41,061 nucleotides of DNA from an uncultured Clostridia bacterium (GTDB lineage Bacteria > Bacillota > Clostridia > Lachnospirales > Lachnospiraceae), in the NCBI GenBank assembly GCA_946403295.1, contig CAMIZL010000018.1, positions 1 through 41,061 of the forward strand. The letters are read 5' to 3'. Of this stretch, positions 32,564 to 40,868 are shown piece after piece. The translations under genes and the position numbers were made by a program. Within the stretch, counting starts at the first letter, position 1, and the number at the start of each line of letters is the position of its first letter. The notes under the pieces are model-generated. The model did not search any database, was not told where the DNA came from, and saw only the letters and a list, made by a program, of their open reading frames with translations.

Positions 32564-34324
32564 ATGATCCGATGGACGAGTGACGAAATAGAAAATATTC
32601 TGAACCGCCTTGACGAAATGGGATTGCCTTTCGGTAAGGGGTATGAATTCTCCCGCGAAAACGGAAGACTAAAAAGGATCGGGCAGGGCGGTTTCGCTTA
32701 CGTATACGAGATGTGTTCCCGTCGTTTCGGGAAGAAGCCGTATGCATTGAAGATCCTCGGTTTTTCGGATACACATGCCGACTCCGAGATCTTTAAAGAT
32801 GAAGTATCCGTTCAAAACAGCGTAGCCCTTTTTAGTTATCAGGAAAGTAAAAATGTCGTGAAGATCAGTGATCATACCGAGTTGTGGCTTATATTCGGCG
32901 AAGAGGATGATCTGATCTCGGTTGAAAGGGAAAAGCCGGAAAAAATGCCGCGAAACTGCATAAAGCTGCAATTTGTGCTTATGGAGAGGCTTACACCCGT
33001 GATCGGGCGGAATCTGTCGGGGGTTCCCGTCGTAACACCCGAAGCGCTTGCGGGGGGTGACGAAAAAGAGATCATAAAGATCGCACTTCATATCGGAACG
33101 GCTTTAAAGCTCTCTCATGAAAGGAAGGTGCTTCACCGGGACGTGAAGCTCGAAAATGTTTTTTATTCGGAGAAAGAAAAAAAATATAAACTCGGTGATT
33201 TCGGAATAGCAAAACAAACTGAGGACGGATTCGCGGGTACGAGGGCATTTACATACGGATATGCCGCGCCCGAAGTGAGAGGAACTCCGGGAAATGACAG
33301 ATACGATCACACCGCCGATATTTATTCCTTCGGAATGATGCTTTATGTTTTAGCCAACAAACTGAGGTTCCCCGATTCGAAATCATACAGTGTCAATTCC
33401 GAAGCGCAATATAAAAAAGGCTACGTGGTACCCGTACCCGACAATGAGAGTATATCTCCCGAATTCTATAAGATAATCGCAAAAGCCTGCATGTACGATC
33501 CGGCTGACCGCTATCAGTCCATGAAAGAAATGCTGGCTGACATAGAAGCTCTCAAATTTCCCGAAAAGATACGGTACAGGGTGAAAAATAAGAATCAAAT
33601 TCTTGTCGCGGGTAATGCACTTCTTGTGATCGGGATCATAGCATGGAAGCTTATATTGGCACCGAACCTTGAACCCGATATGTCGTTTGCGGAATACCTT
33701 TTTCTCGCAGGTTGCATCGGAAAGGGAGTACTTAACTATCTGAAAAGAAAACAAGGTCTTGTAGATTTCGTGATGTTCTGTATCGGAGTATATCTGCTGT
33801 CCTCGACGGGCTTTTCGTGGGTGATGCTTTTAGTCATGCTTTGGATGGTCCTTTCGAGCGGGGTGTCCTCGGGATATGTCGGAGGCTGTGTCCTGCTGGC
33901 AGATCTGGTCGCCCGGATGCAACGGTTGACCGGAGCGGCGATGGATGTGAATGCCGGTCAGGGATGGATAGCGATCACTCTCATATCGGTATCCGTGATC
34001 CTTTTATACGAATATGTTCTGATATCGGTGACGGATATCGGGCAGAATGGTTTCAAGTGGTACATAAAGGGTGTATACAGAGCCATTTATGCGCTCTTTT
34101 ATATCTTCTGCATAATGTGCGGGGCTATGGAAGGAGTTTCTTCGAAATCATTGTCGAAGTTGTTCGGGGCACGGATAGCGGACATGATCATGAGCGTCGA
34201 CCTTCTTAAAGTAGGTGTTGCCGGACTGGTGTTTTGTGCGATCTGGACCATCGGTGAAAAGGTTGAAAAAAGGCGTAAAAGAGTTGACCCCGGGGATGGG
34301 CACGGGAACATCCCGCAAATGTAA
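32564..34324 (+). CDS. Membrane Ser/Thr protein kinase 2
   Basis: The protein has 586 residues. ATG 32564 follows GAGGAAGAAAAG; the upstream TTG at 32522 is rejected. The kinase domain (about 30-332) is complete: RIGQGGFAYVYEM (38-50), Lys63 in YALK, HRDVKLEN (191-198), GDFG (211-214) and AAPE (234-237). The C-terminal half (about 345-565) has seven or eight membrane helices, with no PASTA or sensor domain outside. It is paralogous to kinase 1 in the kinase core (both have 'HRD.KLENVF....KYKLGDFGI') but has a distinct membrane part. It follows kinase 1 by 85 nt, and an internal regulatory box lies between it and the J-domain gene. Confidence 0.92.
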   Translation: MIRWTSDEIENILNRLDEMGLPFGKGYEFSRENGRLKRIGQGGFAYVYEMCSRRFGKKPYALKILGFSDTHADSEIFKDEVSVQNSVALFSYQESKNVVKISDHTELWLIFGEEDDLISVEREKPEKMPRNCIKLQFVLMERLTPVIGRNLSGVPVVTPEALAGGDEKEIIKIALHIGTALKLSHERKVLHRDVKLENVFYSEKEKKYKLGDFGIAKQTEDGFAGTRAFTYGYAAPEVRGTPGNDRYDHTADIYSFGMMLYVLANKLRFPDSKSYSVNSEAQYKKGYVVPVPDNESISPEFYKIIAKACMYDPADRYQSMKEMLADIEALKFPEKIRYRVKNKNQILVAGNALLVIGIIAWKLILAPNLEPDMSFAEYLFLAGCIGKGVLNYLKRKQGLVDFVMFCIGVYLLSSTGFSWVMLLVMLWMVLSSGVSSGYVGGCVLLADLVARMQRLTGAAMDVNAGQGWIAITLISVSVILLYEYVLISVTDIGQNGFKWYIKGVYRAIYALFYIFCIMCGAMEGVSSKSLSKLFGARIADMIMSVDLLKVGVAGLVFCAIWTIGEKVEKRRKRVDPGDGHGNIPQM

Positions 34325-34363
34325 ACTTACAGTGAAAAAAGAGCCCGTAAACCGTTGTAAAAT
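34319..34363 (+). promoter_or_regulatory. Shared regulatory box, copy 2, with a -10-like TAAAAT
   Basis: ATGTAAACTTACAGTGAAAA at 34319-34338 matches the box at 28414 in 18 of 20 bases. TAAAAT at 34358-34363 starts 39 nt after its first base, the same distance as in copy 1. It overlaps the end of kinase 2 and lies 59 nt before the J-domain gene, suggesting an internal promoter under the same control. Confidence 0.55.
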
Positions 34364-34422
34364 ACAGGAGAAACAGATAATATTAATACATGCGGTTTAA
34401 CGCATAAAAGGAGGATAAAAAA

Positions 34423-35319
34423 ATGTTTTGGATCATTGTTGTGTTGGTAGTGGTGCTGGTTGTTCTCTTTAAATTGGGTATTTTCCGCAAGCCCGGTGTA
34501 TGTAAGTGCTGCGGAAAGAATATCAAGGGAACGGAACAGGTCGTTTTTAACGGCTCGAGTGAGAGATTCATACTTTGCAAAGAGTGTGCGGCAAAGATAC
34601 ATCCGCAGATAATGAAATATGCAAAAGATAACTGGAGTTATGAAGATTACACGACATATCTTGCATGGGACGAAGCAACAAGGGAAGAAAGAGCGGCATT
34701 TAAGCCTACGAATACCTATGGCTACAATTCCGCACTGATGGTAGATATGGAGCACGGTCTCTTCACGCTCGGCAAGAGCAGGATCTTTAAGGAAAACGAA
34801 AACGGACTTGTGCTCAGATTCGCCGATGTCAACGATTTCGACATCGATTTCAAGCCCGAACAGGTTAAGGAAGGTCTTATCAGCGACAAAGCGACCGGAA
34901 CGGAATATGCGATGGTCGAGATGGCCTGCCCCAGAGTCGTGATCGAGGAAACACTTAATGCCTCGGCAAAATACAGGCTTAAGCAGAAGGGATTCTTCAG
35001 CTCTCATTATTCTTATGAGATAAAGGGAGCCTTTCTTGATATCATTCAGGAGTTTACTTTCTGCCTTTGGATCGAAGAAGCAAAACAGAGCGGTAACGTG
35101 ACCGAAGAAAACCAGAACTTTGATGAAGTACAAAAGGCTCTTGCACTCTTTATGTTTGACAGTATGGCCGATGTTACGGAAGACAACCTTAAGAAGCAGA
35201 GAAACAGCCTTATAAAGGCATTCCATCCCGACGGAGGAGAGGATAATGCTTCATATGCGCAGAAGATCAATACGGCATATGATCTGTTGTTCAGTCTTGT
35301 CAGAAATAAAGAGGGGTAA
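34423..35319 (+). CDS. Membrane-anchored zinc-ribbon (DUF4428-like) protein with C-terminal J domain
   Basis: The protein has 298 residues. An N-terminal membrane helix (about 2-18) is followed by a zinc ribbon (CKCCGKNI ... LCKEC, about 26-53, DUF4428-like), a middle beta-rich domain (about 95-225) and a J-domain-like tail (about 250-298) with KQRNSLIKAFHPDGGEDNASYAQKINTAYDLL. The HPD triplet at 267-269 is intact, so it could stimulate an Hsp70 ATPase or another partner. J domains with HPD are known to recruit DnaK. Here it may link the membrane to the ClpB-like AAA+ protein; that is inference. AAGGAGG precedes the start. Confidence 0.82.
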   Translation: MFWIIVVLVVVLVVLFKLGIFRKPGVCKCCGKNIKGTEQVVFNGSSERFILCKECAAKIHPQIMKYAKDNWSYEDYTTYLAWDEATREERAAFKPTNTYGYNSALMVDMEHGLFTLGKSRIFKENENGLVLRFADVNDFDIDFKPEQVKEGLISDKATGTEYAMVEMACPRVVIEETLNASAKYRLKQKGFFSSHYSYEIKGAFLDIIQEFTFCLWIEEAKQSGNVTEENQNFDEVQKALALFMFDSMADVTEDNLKKQRNSLIKAFHPDGGEDNASYAQKINTAYDLLFSLVRNKEG

Positions 35320-35321
35320 AA

Positions 35322-36767
35322 ATGAGTAGCGGTATCGTTGATGATGTGATGGTAGTGCCTGCGGTAGGACTGGCGATAGCCGAAGTTGCCGGCCTCGCCG
35401 TGCGGGGAGCAGTGAAAGTTGCCGGAGTCATTACCGAAAATCTCGCAAGCGGTATTTCCGATGTTATTGCGCAGATGCGCGAAGAAAACCGGCAGCGGCT
35501 CGAGCTTGAACGTGAATGGATCGAAGATCTGAGCAAAGAGAGAGATCAGGCATTTAATGACATAAACGCCTATATATCAAGCCTTAACAAGCTCTCGGAA
35601 AGCGATGACAGATTGTTCGCCGCTTCCGGTGTGAATGAAGCGAAGGAAAAAGCAAAGAGCATAATAAATAAGCGTGAAAACGTTGTAAGAAAGATCAGGC
35701 AACTCCGTGAGCAGGCCGTTAAGAGCAAAAATGTCGATGAGATCGAAGCCTGCGCCGAACAGGCGAAGCTTTTGTTCGACGGCTTGAACGGCAGCCTTCA
35801 TGAAGAGCTTGTGTTTTTCGGCAAGAACGGAGTGAAACTGCCTGAATACGGAAGCATGCACGAGGACGCTGTCAGGATGGCGATCACCAAACACCACGAT
35901 GTTTTCAACGTGGTGCTTAAGACCACGGCGCAGGACAATGCCGGACAGGTGGTCACCGAATCCATGCTCAGGTACGATTTTGCGGTATTTGAAGACAGTC
36001 TGTCGGAATTATTGTGCGTTGAGGGGCTTAACGACCGTCAGGTGAGAGACATTCTCGCGGTCAAATCGGAGCTTCAAAAGATCAGCAACGATGACGGACT
36101 GGTCCCCGAGATCAAGAAGAAAAGACTTGCCACCCTGTTTGATATATATTCGAGAAGACGACGGGCGATCCTGTCGGAGCATAAGGAGATGGCGGAATAT
36201 TATTCGCAATATCTTGACGTAACATGCGATATTCCGGAGGAAAGGATCGAGATGTCCGATTTCGATTCCCTGGATCAGCTCGCAGAAGTGCTCGAAAAAG
36301 CCGAGGCTGACAGACTGGAAAGACTTAAAAAGCAATATGTCAGGATTCAGATGGACCGTGTTATGAAAAAGCACGGTCTGAATGTCGTTGAATCGGCAGT
36401 CATGAACCGAAAGGAAGACGACAAGAGAGTTCTGTACGGTATAGACGATACGACTGCGGTCGACGTCCTTATTTCGGATCAGGGAACGGTTGCAACAAGG
36501 GTTGTCGGGATCAACTTCGGAGGGACTCCTTCCAAAAATGATGAAAAAGAACTTGTGAAGAAGGAACACAGCTTTTGCAGCAAGATGGCTGCCATCGAGC
36601 AGGATCTCGAAGATCTCGGTATCATCATGAGAAGAAAGAAGACACTTCCGCCCGACGAAGAATTCAGTACCTGGATAAAACTCGACGAAACCGTGAAGAC
36701 GGATAAGAAAAACATCAACCGCAAGAGAAAACGTCAAACAGGCGGAAAAGTAATGTATATGGAGTGA
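35322..36767 (+). CDS. Coiled-coil protein of unknown function in the signalling operon
   Basis: The protein has 481 residues. The N-terminus (about 5-45) is Ala/Val/Gly-rich and may touch a membrane. From about 45 to 375 it is charged and strongly helical, with heptad-like stretches (REENRQRLELEREWIEDLSKERDQ and EKAEADRLERLKKQYVRIQMDRVMKK). The C-terminal part (about 385-440) is a small beta-containing segment (VDVLISDQGTVATRVVGINFGG). The last residues are basic (NRKRKRQTGGK). No family is recognised. The start is 2 nt after the previous stop and the next gene starts 4 nt later, so it is a fixed member of the operon. It could be a scaffold or kinase substrate. Confidence 0.75.
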   Translation: MSSGIVDDVMVVPAVGLAIAEVAGLAVRGAVKVAGVITENLASGISDVIAQMREENRQRLELEREWIEDLSKERDQAFNDINAYISSLNKLSESDDRLFAASGVNEAKEKAKSIINKRENVVRKIRQLREQAVKSKNVDEIEACAEQAKLLFDGLNGSLHEELVFFGKNGVKLPEYGSMHEDAVRMAITKHHDVFNVVLKTTAQDNAGQVVTESMLRYDFAVFEDSLSELLCVEGLNDRQVRDILAVKSELQKISNDDGLVPEIKKKRLATLFDIYSRRRRAILSEHKEMAEYYSQYLDVTCDIPEERIEMSDFDSLDQLAEVLEKAEADRLERLKKQYVRIQMDRVMKKHGLNVVESAVMNRKEDDKRVLYGIDDTTAVDVLISDQGTVATRVVGINFGGTPSKNDEKELVKKEHSFCSKMAAIEQDLEDLGIIMRRKKTLPPDEEFSTWIKLDETVKTDKKNINRKRKRQTGGKVMYME

Positions 36768-36771
36768 TCAT

Positions 36772-37497
36772 ATGAGCTGGGAATGTCCGAAATGCTATTT
36801 TATTAACGATGACGATGACAAGATCTGCGCTATGTGCAGTGAGCCGCGCGAAACGATACCGGAACCGAAGGCTCCGGCGCCGGCCGCAACGGTCAACGCT
36901 CCGGCAGTCGGACCGGAGATCGCGGATGAGGGAACAAACATCCCCACCGCCAAAAACGAACCCGTGAGTTATTTTATTTCTTGTCCCACAAGCGGTTACA
37001 AAACGGTCGTTGATTCTCCCGATGTGACCGAATATTTCTGCAAGGGATGCGGTGAGATACATCCCGTCGACAATGTTCTTTGGATAGTTGAGAAAGAAGT
37101 CGCACAGGCCACGGCCGCTCCCGCTGCGTCAGTTTCCGAAACGACCGGTGTGTCAGCCGGCACAGCAGGAACCGTGGAAAATAACGGCGGTATATTGGTG
37201 CTCGAGGATGTCGATACGCATTTCCGTATCGAGATCGACAAAGCAGGCGGAACGATCGGAAGATACGGTAAATACGGAGCCGCATATTTTCAATCCGATC
37301 CGAGGGGCAGGATGGTCTCCGGAGAGCATTGCAGGATCAAGTATGAGTACACAAAATGGAGCATCGAGCATCTGAGCAGAACGAACGATACCGTATATAA
37401 CGGCAGAAAGCTTGAACATGGCTTTGAGGAGGGCCTCCGGGACGGAAAGACGCTGACCCTCGCAAATGCCATGACTTTCTTGATAAGGATACTCTGA
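36772..37497 (+). CDS. RanBP2-type zinc finger plus FHA-domain protein
   Basis: The protein has 241 residues. The first residues, SWECPKCYFINDDDDKICAMC, exactly fit W-x-C-x2-C-x3-N-x6-C-x2-C of the RanBP2 zinc finger, a fold best known from eukaryotes. An Ala/Pro linker and a second Cys set (YFISC ... FCKGCGE, about 67-91) follow. The C-terminal FHA domain (about 140-241) has GTIGRYG, VSGEHCRIKY and NDTVYNGRKLEHG. It is the second phospho-Thr reader of the operon. The fingers may bind another protein or RNA; that is inference. The next gene starts 1 nt after its stop. Confidence 0.85.
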   Translation: MSWECPKCYFINDDDDKICAMCSEPRETIPEPKAPAPAATVNAPAVGPEIADEGTNIPTAKNEPVSYFISCPTSGYKTVVDSPDVTEYFCKGCGEIHPVDNVLWIVEKEVAQATAAPAASVSETTGVSAGTAGTVENNGGILVLEDVDTHFRIEIDKAGGTIGRYGKYGAAYFQSDPRGRMVSGEHCRIKYEYTKWSIEHLSRTNDTVYNGRKLEHGFEEGLRDGKTLTLANAMTFLIRIL

Positions 37498-37498
37498 T

Positions 37499-38065
37499 AT
37501 GTATGTTGAAAGGATCCTTTGTCCGATCGTAACGCTCGGTCCGAACAAAAGACTGGTGCTTTGGACAAAGGGATGCACAAAGGCCTGCAAGGGCTGCATA
37601 AGCCCGGAAATGGCCGACACGGGCGACGCGAAACCTGTCGCCGTGAGCGAGATCTACCGGATCATAGAAAATGTATTTAAAAGCGAAGGATTTGAGGGAG
37701 TGACCATAAGCGGAGGCGACCCGTTCGAACAGCTTCCCGAACTTCTGGAACTTGTAAAGATGCTTCGCCGTATAACGGATGATATTTTGGTTTATACCGG
37801 ATTTGTATGGGACGAATTCTCGAAGACACTTTCGCCGGAGACGATCGATGATATCACGCGTAACATAAGCGTTCTTATCGACGGACCGTATATTCCCGAA
37901 AGGAACAAAAGTGGGCTGGCGCTGCGGGGATCCGACAACCAAAATATCATTTTCTTTGACGCCGGAAAAAAGAAGGTATACGAAGATTACATCAAAAACG
38001 GAAGAACGTTGCAAAATGTATATATGGACGACAAGGTGATCGTGGTCGGGATCCTTGACAGATAA
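37499..38065 (+). CDS. NrdG-like 4Fe-4S radical-SAM activase homologue
   Basis: The protein has 188 residues. The iron-sulfur motif CTKACKGC (C-x3-C-x2-C) binds a single 4Fe-4S cluster. VTISGGDPFEQLPELLELVKML and LVYTGFVWDEF match the SAM-binding and following strands of NrdG-type activases, which generate a glycyl radical on the anaerobic ribonucleotide reductase. No nrdD-like reductase is in the window and the gene is embedded between FHA and AAA+ genes. It may therefore activate or modify another protein, or was recruited as a redox sensor; both are inference. The start ATG follows the previous stop by 1 nt. A short spacer separates it from the AAA+ gene. Confidence 0.88.
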   Translation: MYVERILCPIVTLGPNKRLVLWTKGCTKACKGCISPEMADTGDAKPVAVSEIYRIIENVFKSEGFEGVTISGGDPFEQLPELLELVKMLRRITDDILVYTGFVWDEFSKTLSPETIDDITRNISVLIDGPYIPERNKSGLALRGSDNQNIIFFDAGKKKVYEDYIKNGRTLQNVYMDDKVIVVGILDR

Positions 38066-38103
38066 ACATGAGCCCCTGAAAAAGGGCAAAGGGAGGATAA
38101 AAA

Positions 38104-39969
38104 ATGGCGAAGAGCAATTTGCCGAAATGGCAGCAGGAGATATCAAGCTTCAAAGGTATCAAGAGTACTTTTATCATCGAAGGGAACATAAATGATATTT
38201 ATCCTTACTATATGGTCGGATCGGAAGAGAGCATGCCTGTTTCCTTCGTCGATATGAGCGCGGTCCTGCTCCGTTTGTTTAACGAAAAGCAGAACGAAAA
38301 CGAATATGATTTTGTTTTTTGCGATCCCGCAACGGGATTTCATAACAAGTTCGGCGACCGTTTCGGAAACGTTGAGGAGTTTTGCGCCAGATACAGCAAT
38401 ACGGATAGGGATAAATTACCTTTCGGCGCCGACAGGCTCTTCAAAAAGACATGCAAGGTAGATGACATCGAGACGGTATCGAACGTCATCCGCAATGCCA
38501 TTGTCGATACGGAGAGACAAAAGCCCATAGCGGTCGTGCTTAATTTCGCGTCCAGATATATTTCGTCTCCCCAAAATCTCGATCCCGACGAAAGCAAGCT
38601 TTTCCTGAACCTTCTTGTTTCCTCCGTCAACGCGGCCAGGATCAACGATTCCTACAATACGCTCGTTCTGGTAGTGGAAAAATTCAATGACCTTCCGGCG
38701 TGGTTTTTCTATAACAATCCCAATGTGAGGACCATATCGATCCCGAATCCGGACAAAGATATGAGAAGCACATTCATTGACAAGGAATACAACGAATTTC
38801 AGGAAAATCCCGAGCTTCTGAAGATCAGGGAAAAATTCATCGACCAGACCGACGGTCTCAAGAACAGGGAGCTCAGAGAACTTCATGCTCTGTACAAGAG
38901 GCTCAGGAACAAGGATGCCTCCATGGAGCTTCTCGATACGCTTTCGATCTATAAATACGGTATCCTTGACAATATGTGGCACTCCATAGACAAGACAAAG
39001 ATAGACAATCTTGAGGATCTCCTTAAGAAGAGAGTCATCGGTCAGGACCGTGCGGTATCAAAGACCGTTAATATCGTAAAGAGGGCAGTATCGGGTCTTT
39101 CCGGCATGCAGCATTCGTCGGGAAGCAACAAACCCAGAGGCGTTCTGTTTTTCGCGGGCCCTACGGGAACCGGAAAAACAGAGCTCACAAAGGCGCTTGC
39201 GGAGCAGTTGTTCGGCGATGAGAACAATTGCATAAGATTCGATATGAGTGAATATTCGGAGGGTCATGCCGATCAGAAGCTCTTTGGCGCGCCTCCCGGA
39301 TATGTCGGATACGAAGCCGGCGGTCAGCTCACGAACGCGATCAAGGAAAAGCCTTTTTCGATACTTCTTTTTGATGAGATAGAAAAGGCTCACCCCTCGA
39401 TAATGGACAAATTCCTACAGATCCTTGAGGACGGCCGTATGACGGACGGCCAGGGAAATACGGTTTATTTCTCGGAAACGCTCATAATCTTTACGAGCAA
39501 TCTCGGTATCGTGAGACAATTTGTGGACAGTACGGGCAGAGAAAGACGTGAACAGCTTGTAAGCCCCGAGGAAACGTATGAAGAGATCAACCCGAAAGTA
39601 ATAGATGCGATCAGGAACCATTTTAAACCCGAGGTTTTGAACAGGATCGGAAATAACATAATCGTCTTCGATTTTATCCGCGAAGAAGCTTCCAAACGTA
39701 TTGTTGAATCGCAGATAGAGAAGATAAACGGACGTGTTTTGAAACAGAACAAATTAAACATCTCGGTCGCAAACGAAGTTAAGGAATATTTTTGCGATCT
39801 TGCCGTCCGGCCCGAGGTCAGGGAAATGGGCGGCCGCGGGATCGGTAACCTGATGGAGGACAAATATATAAATCCGTTGTCGGAATTTATATTCGAAGCA
39901 GGTTGCGGTGAGGGCGATACGGTTTCGGCAACGATCGAAAACGGCGAGCTTAAATTTTTAAAGCAGTAA
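38104..39969 (+). CDS. ClpA/B-type AAA+ ATPase with a P-loop-less AAA-like N-terminal half
   Basis: The protein has 621 residues. The C-terminal half (about 300-610) is a ClpB D2-like module: VIGQDRAV, Walker A GPTGTGKTE (352-360), Walker B LLFDEIEKAHP (421-431), pore loop GYVGYEAGG (399-407), sensor-1 FTSNLG, arginine finger EVLNRI and sensor-2 GGRGIGN. The N-terminal half (1-290) has FIIEGNINDIYPYY, PIAVVLNFASRY and LPAWFFYNNPNVRTISIPNPDKDMR, which look like a degenerate AAA fold without Walker A or an acidic Walker B. No ClpP-binding loop is evident. It should unfold or disassemble protein complexes using ATP. GGGAGG precedes the start. Confidence 0.9.
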   Translation: MAKSNLPKWQQEISSFKGIKSTFIIEGNINDIYPYYMVGSEESMPVSFVDMSAVLLRLFNEKQNENEYDFVFCDPATGFHNKFGDRFGNVEEFCARYSNTDRDKLPFGADRLFKKTCKVDDIETVSNVIRNAIVDTERQKPIAVVLNFASRYISSPQNLDPDESKLFLNLLVSSVNAARINDSYNTLVLVVEKFNDLPAWFFYNNPNVRTISIPNPDKDMRSTFIDKEYNEFQENPELLKIREKFIDQTDGLKNRELRELHALYKRLRNKDASMELLDTLSIYKYGILDNMWHSIDKTKIDNLEDLLKKRVIGQDRAVSKTVNIVKRAVSGLSGMQHSSGSNKPRGVLFFAGPTGTGKTELTKALAEQLFGDENNCIRFDMSEYSEGHADQKLFGAPPGYVGYEAGGQLTNAIKEKPFSILLFDEIEKAHPSIMDKFLQILEDGRMTDGQGNTVYFSETLIIFTSNLGIVRQFVDSTGRERREQLVSPEETYEEINPKVIDAIRNHFKPEVLNRIGNNIIVFDFIREEASKRIVESQIEKINGRVLKQNKLNISVANEVKEYFCDLAVRPEVREMGGRGIGNLMEDKYINPLSEFIFEAGCGEGDTVSATIENGELKFLKQ

Positions 39970-40107
39970 TGCGATGCTTATGTAGCAAAGCAGTAACGCG
40001 ATGCTTATTTAGCAAAGCAGGGGACGTAAATTTGAAAAGCAGTTACGCGATGTTTATGTAGCAAAGCACTTGCGCGATGCTTATTTAACACAACAGGGGA
40101 CGTAAAT
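39961..40107 (+). repeat. 76-bp intergenic repeat, 2 copies, duplicating the AAA+ stop region and the PP2C ribosome site
   Basis: The unit from 39961 recurs at 40037. Each contains two shorter sub-repeats (GCAGTAACGCGATGCTTATT and variants) and ends in CAGGGGACGTAAAT. The first copy contains the stop codon of the AAA+ gene. The second provides GGGGA, the ribosome binding site for the PP2C start at 40106. Confidence 0.9.
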
Positions 40108-40867
40108 GTACAGATATGCTGCTTATACGGACAAGGGTCCGGTACTTGAAGTAAACGACGACCGTGTTGCGGTCGGAAACGAGATAACGGGAAACGGCGG
40201 TTTCTCGGGGGTCACGGATGAACCGGTGATATTTGCGGGTGTCGCAGACGGGGTCGGAGGTCTTTCGCGGGGATATGAAGCCGCGGAAATAACGCTCAGG
40301 ACATTGACCGCGATCAACAAACCGGGGGTCGAAAGGACCGGGATCACCGACAGTATCGAGAAGGCAAACAGGATCATACGGTCAAGACAGACGGAACTGA
40401 ATATCGAAGACGGTCTGAGGACCACCCTGGCGGCGATCTATATCGACAACGATGTTCTGTTTGTGATAAATGCCGGTGACAGCCGTGTGTACAGACTGCG
40501 GGACGGCCGCCTTGAACAGCTTTCAAAGGATCATTCGGTAGTCCAGAATTATATCGACACCGGAAAAATAACCGAGGAAGAGTCATATGATCATCCCAAA
40601 CGTAACGTGATCACAAAATGTATCGGCGATGAAGATCGTGTGAACGCGAGGATCATAGATCTTTCGGGAAGTCTTCGCGATAACGATATGTTCATGCTCT
40701 GCTCCGACGGGATCTCGGACTGCATCAGAACGCCGGAAGCTGAACAATTGTTTATGTCCGGGGAAAACGACGATCTCGGGCACATATGCCGCAGTTTCGT
40801 TCAAAAAGCAATAGAAAACGGAAGTACCGATAATATAAGTATTTGTCTTGTCAGGAGGGAAAACTGA
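40106..40867 (+). CDS. PP2C-family protein phosphatase
   Basis: The protein has 253 residues. The metal and catalytic motifs are intact: VNDDRVAV (motif 1 Asp), VADGVGG (about 46-52), INAGDSRVYRL, DHSVV, RNVITKCIG, LCSDGISD (about 198-205) and STDNISICLV near the end. PP2C enzymes remove phosphate from Ser/Thr using Mn2+/Mg2+, so this is the eraser opposite kinases 1 and 2. GGGGA in the adjacent repeat gives the ribosome site. The next gene starts 1 nt after the stop, with AGGAGGG inside this gene, which indicates co-expression. Confidence 0.93.
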   Translation: MYRYAAYTDKGPVLEVNDDRVAVGNEITGNGGFSGVTDEPVIFAGVADGVGGLSRGYEAAEITLRTLTAINKPGVERTGITDSIEKANRIIRSRQTELNIEDGLRTTLAAIYIDNDVLFVINAGDSRVYRLRDGRLEQLSKDHSVVQNYIDTGKITEEESYDHPKRNVITKCIGDEDRVNARIIDLSGSLRDNDMFMLCSDGISDCIRTPEAEQLFMSGENDDLGHICRSFVQKAIENGSTDNISICLVRREN

Positions 40868-40868
40868 G

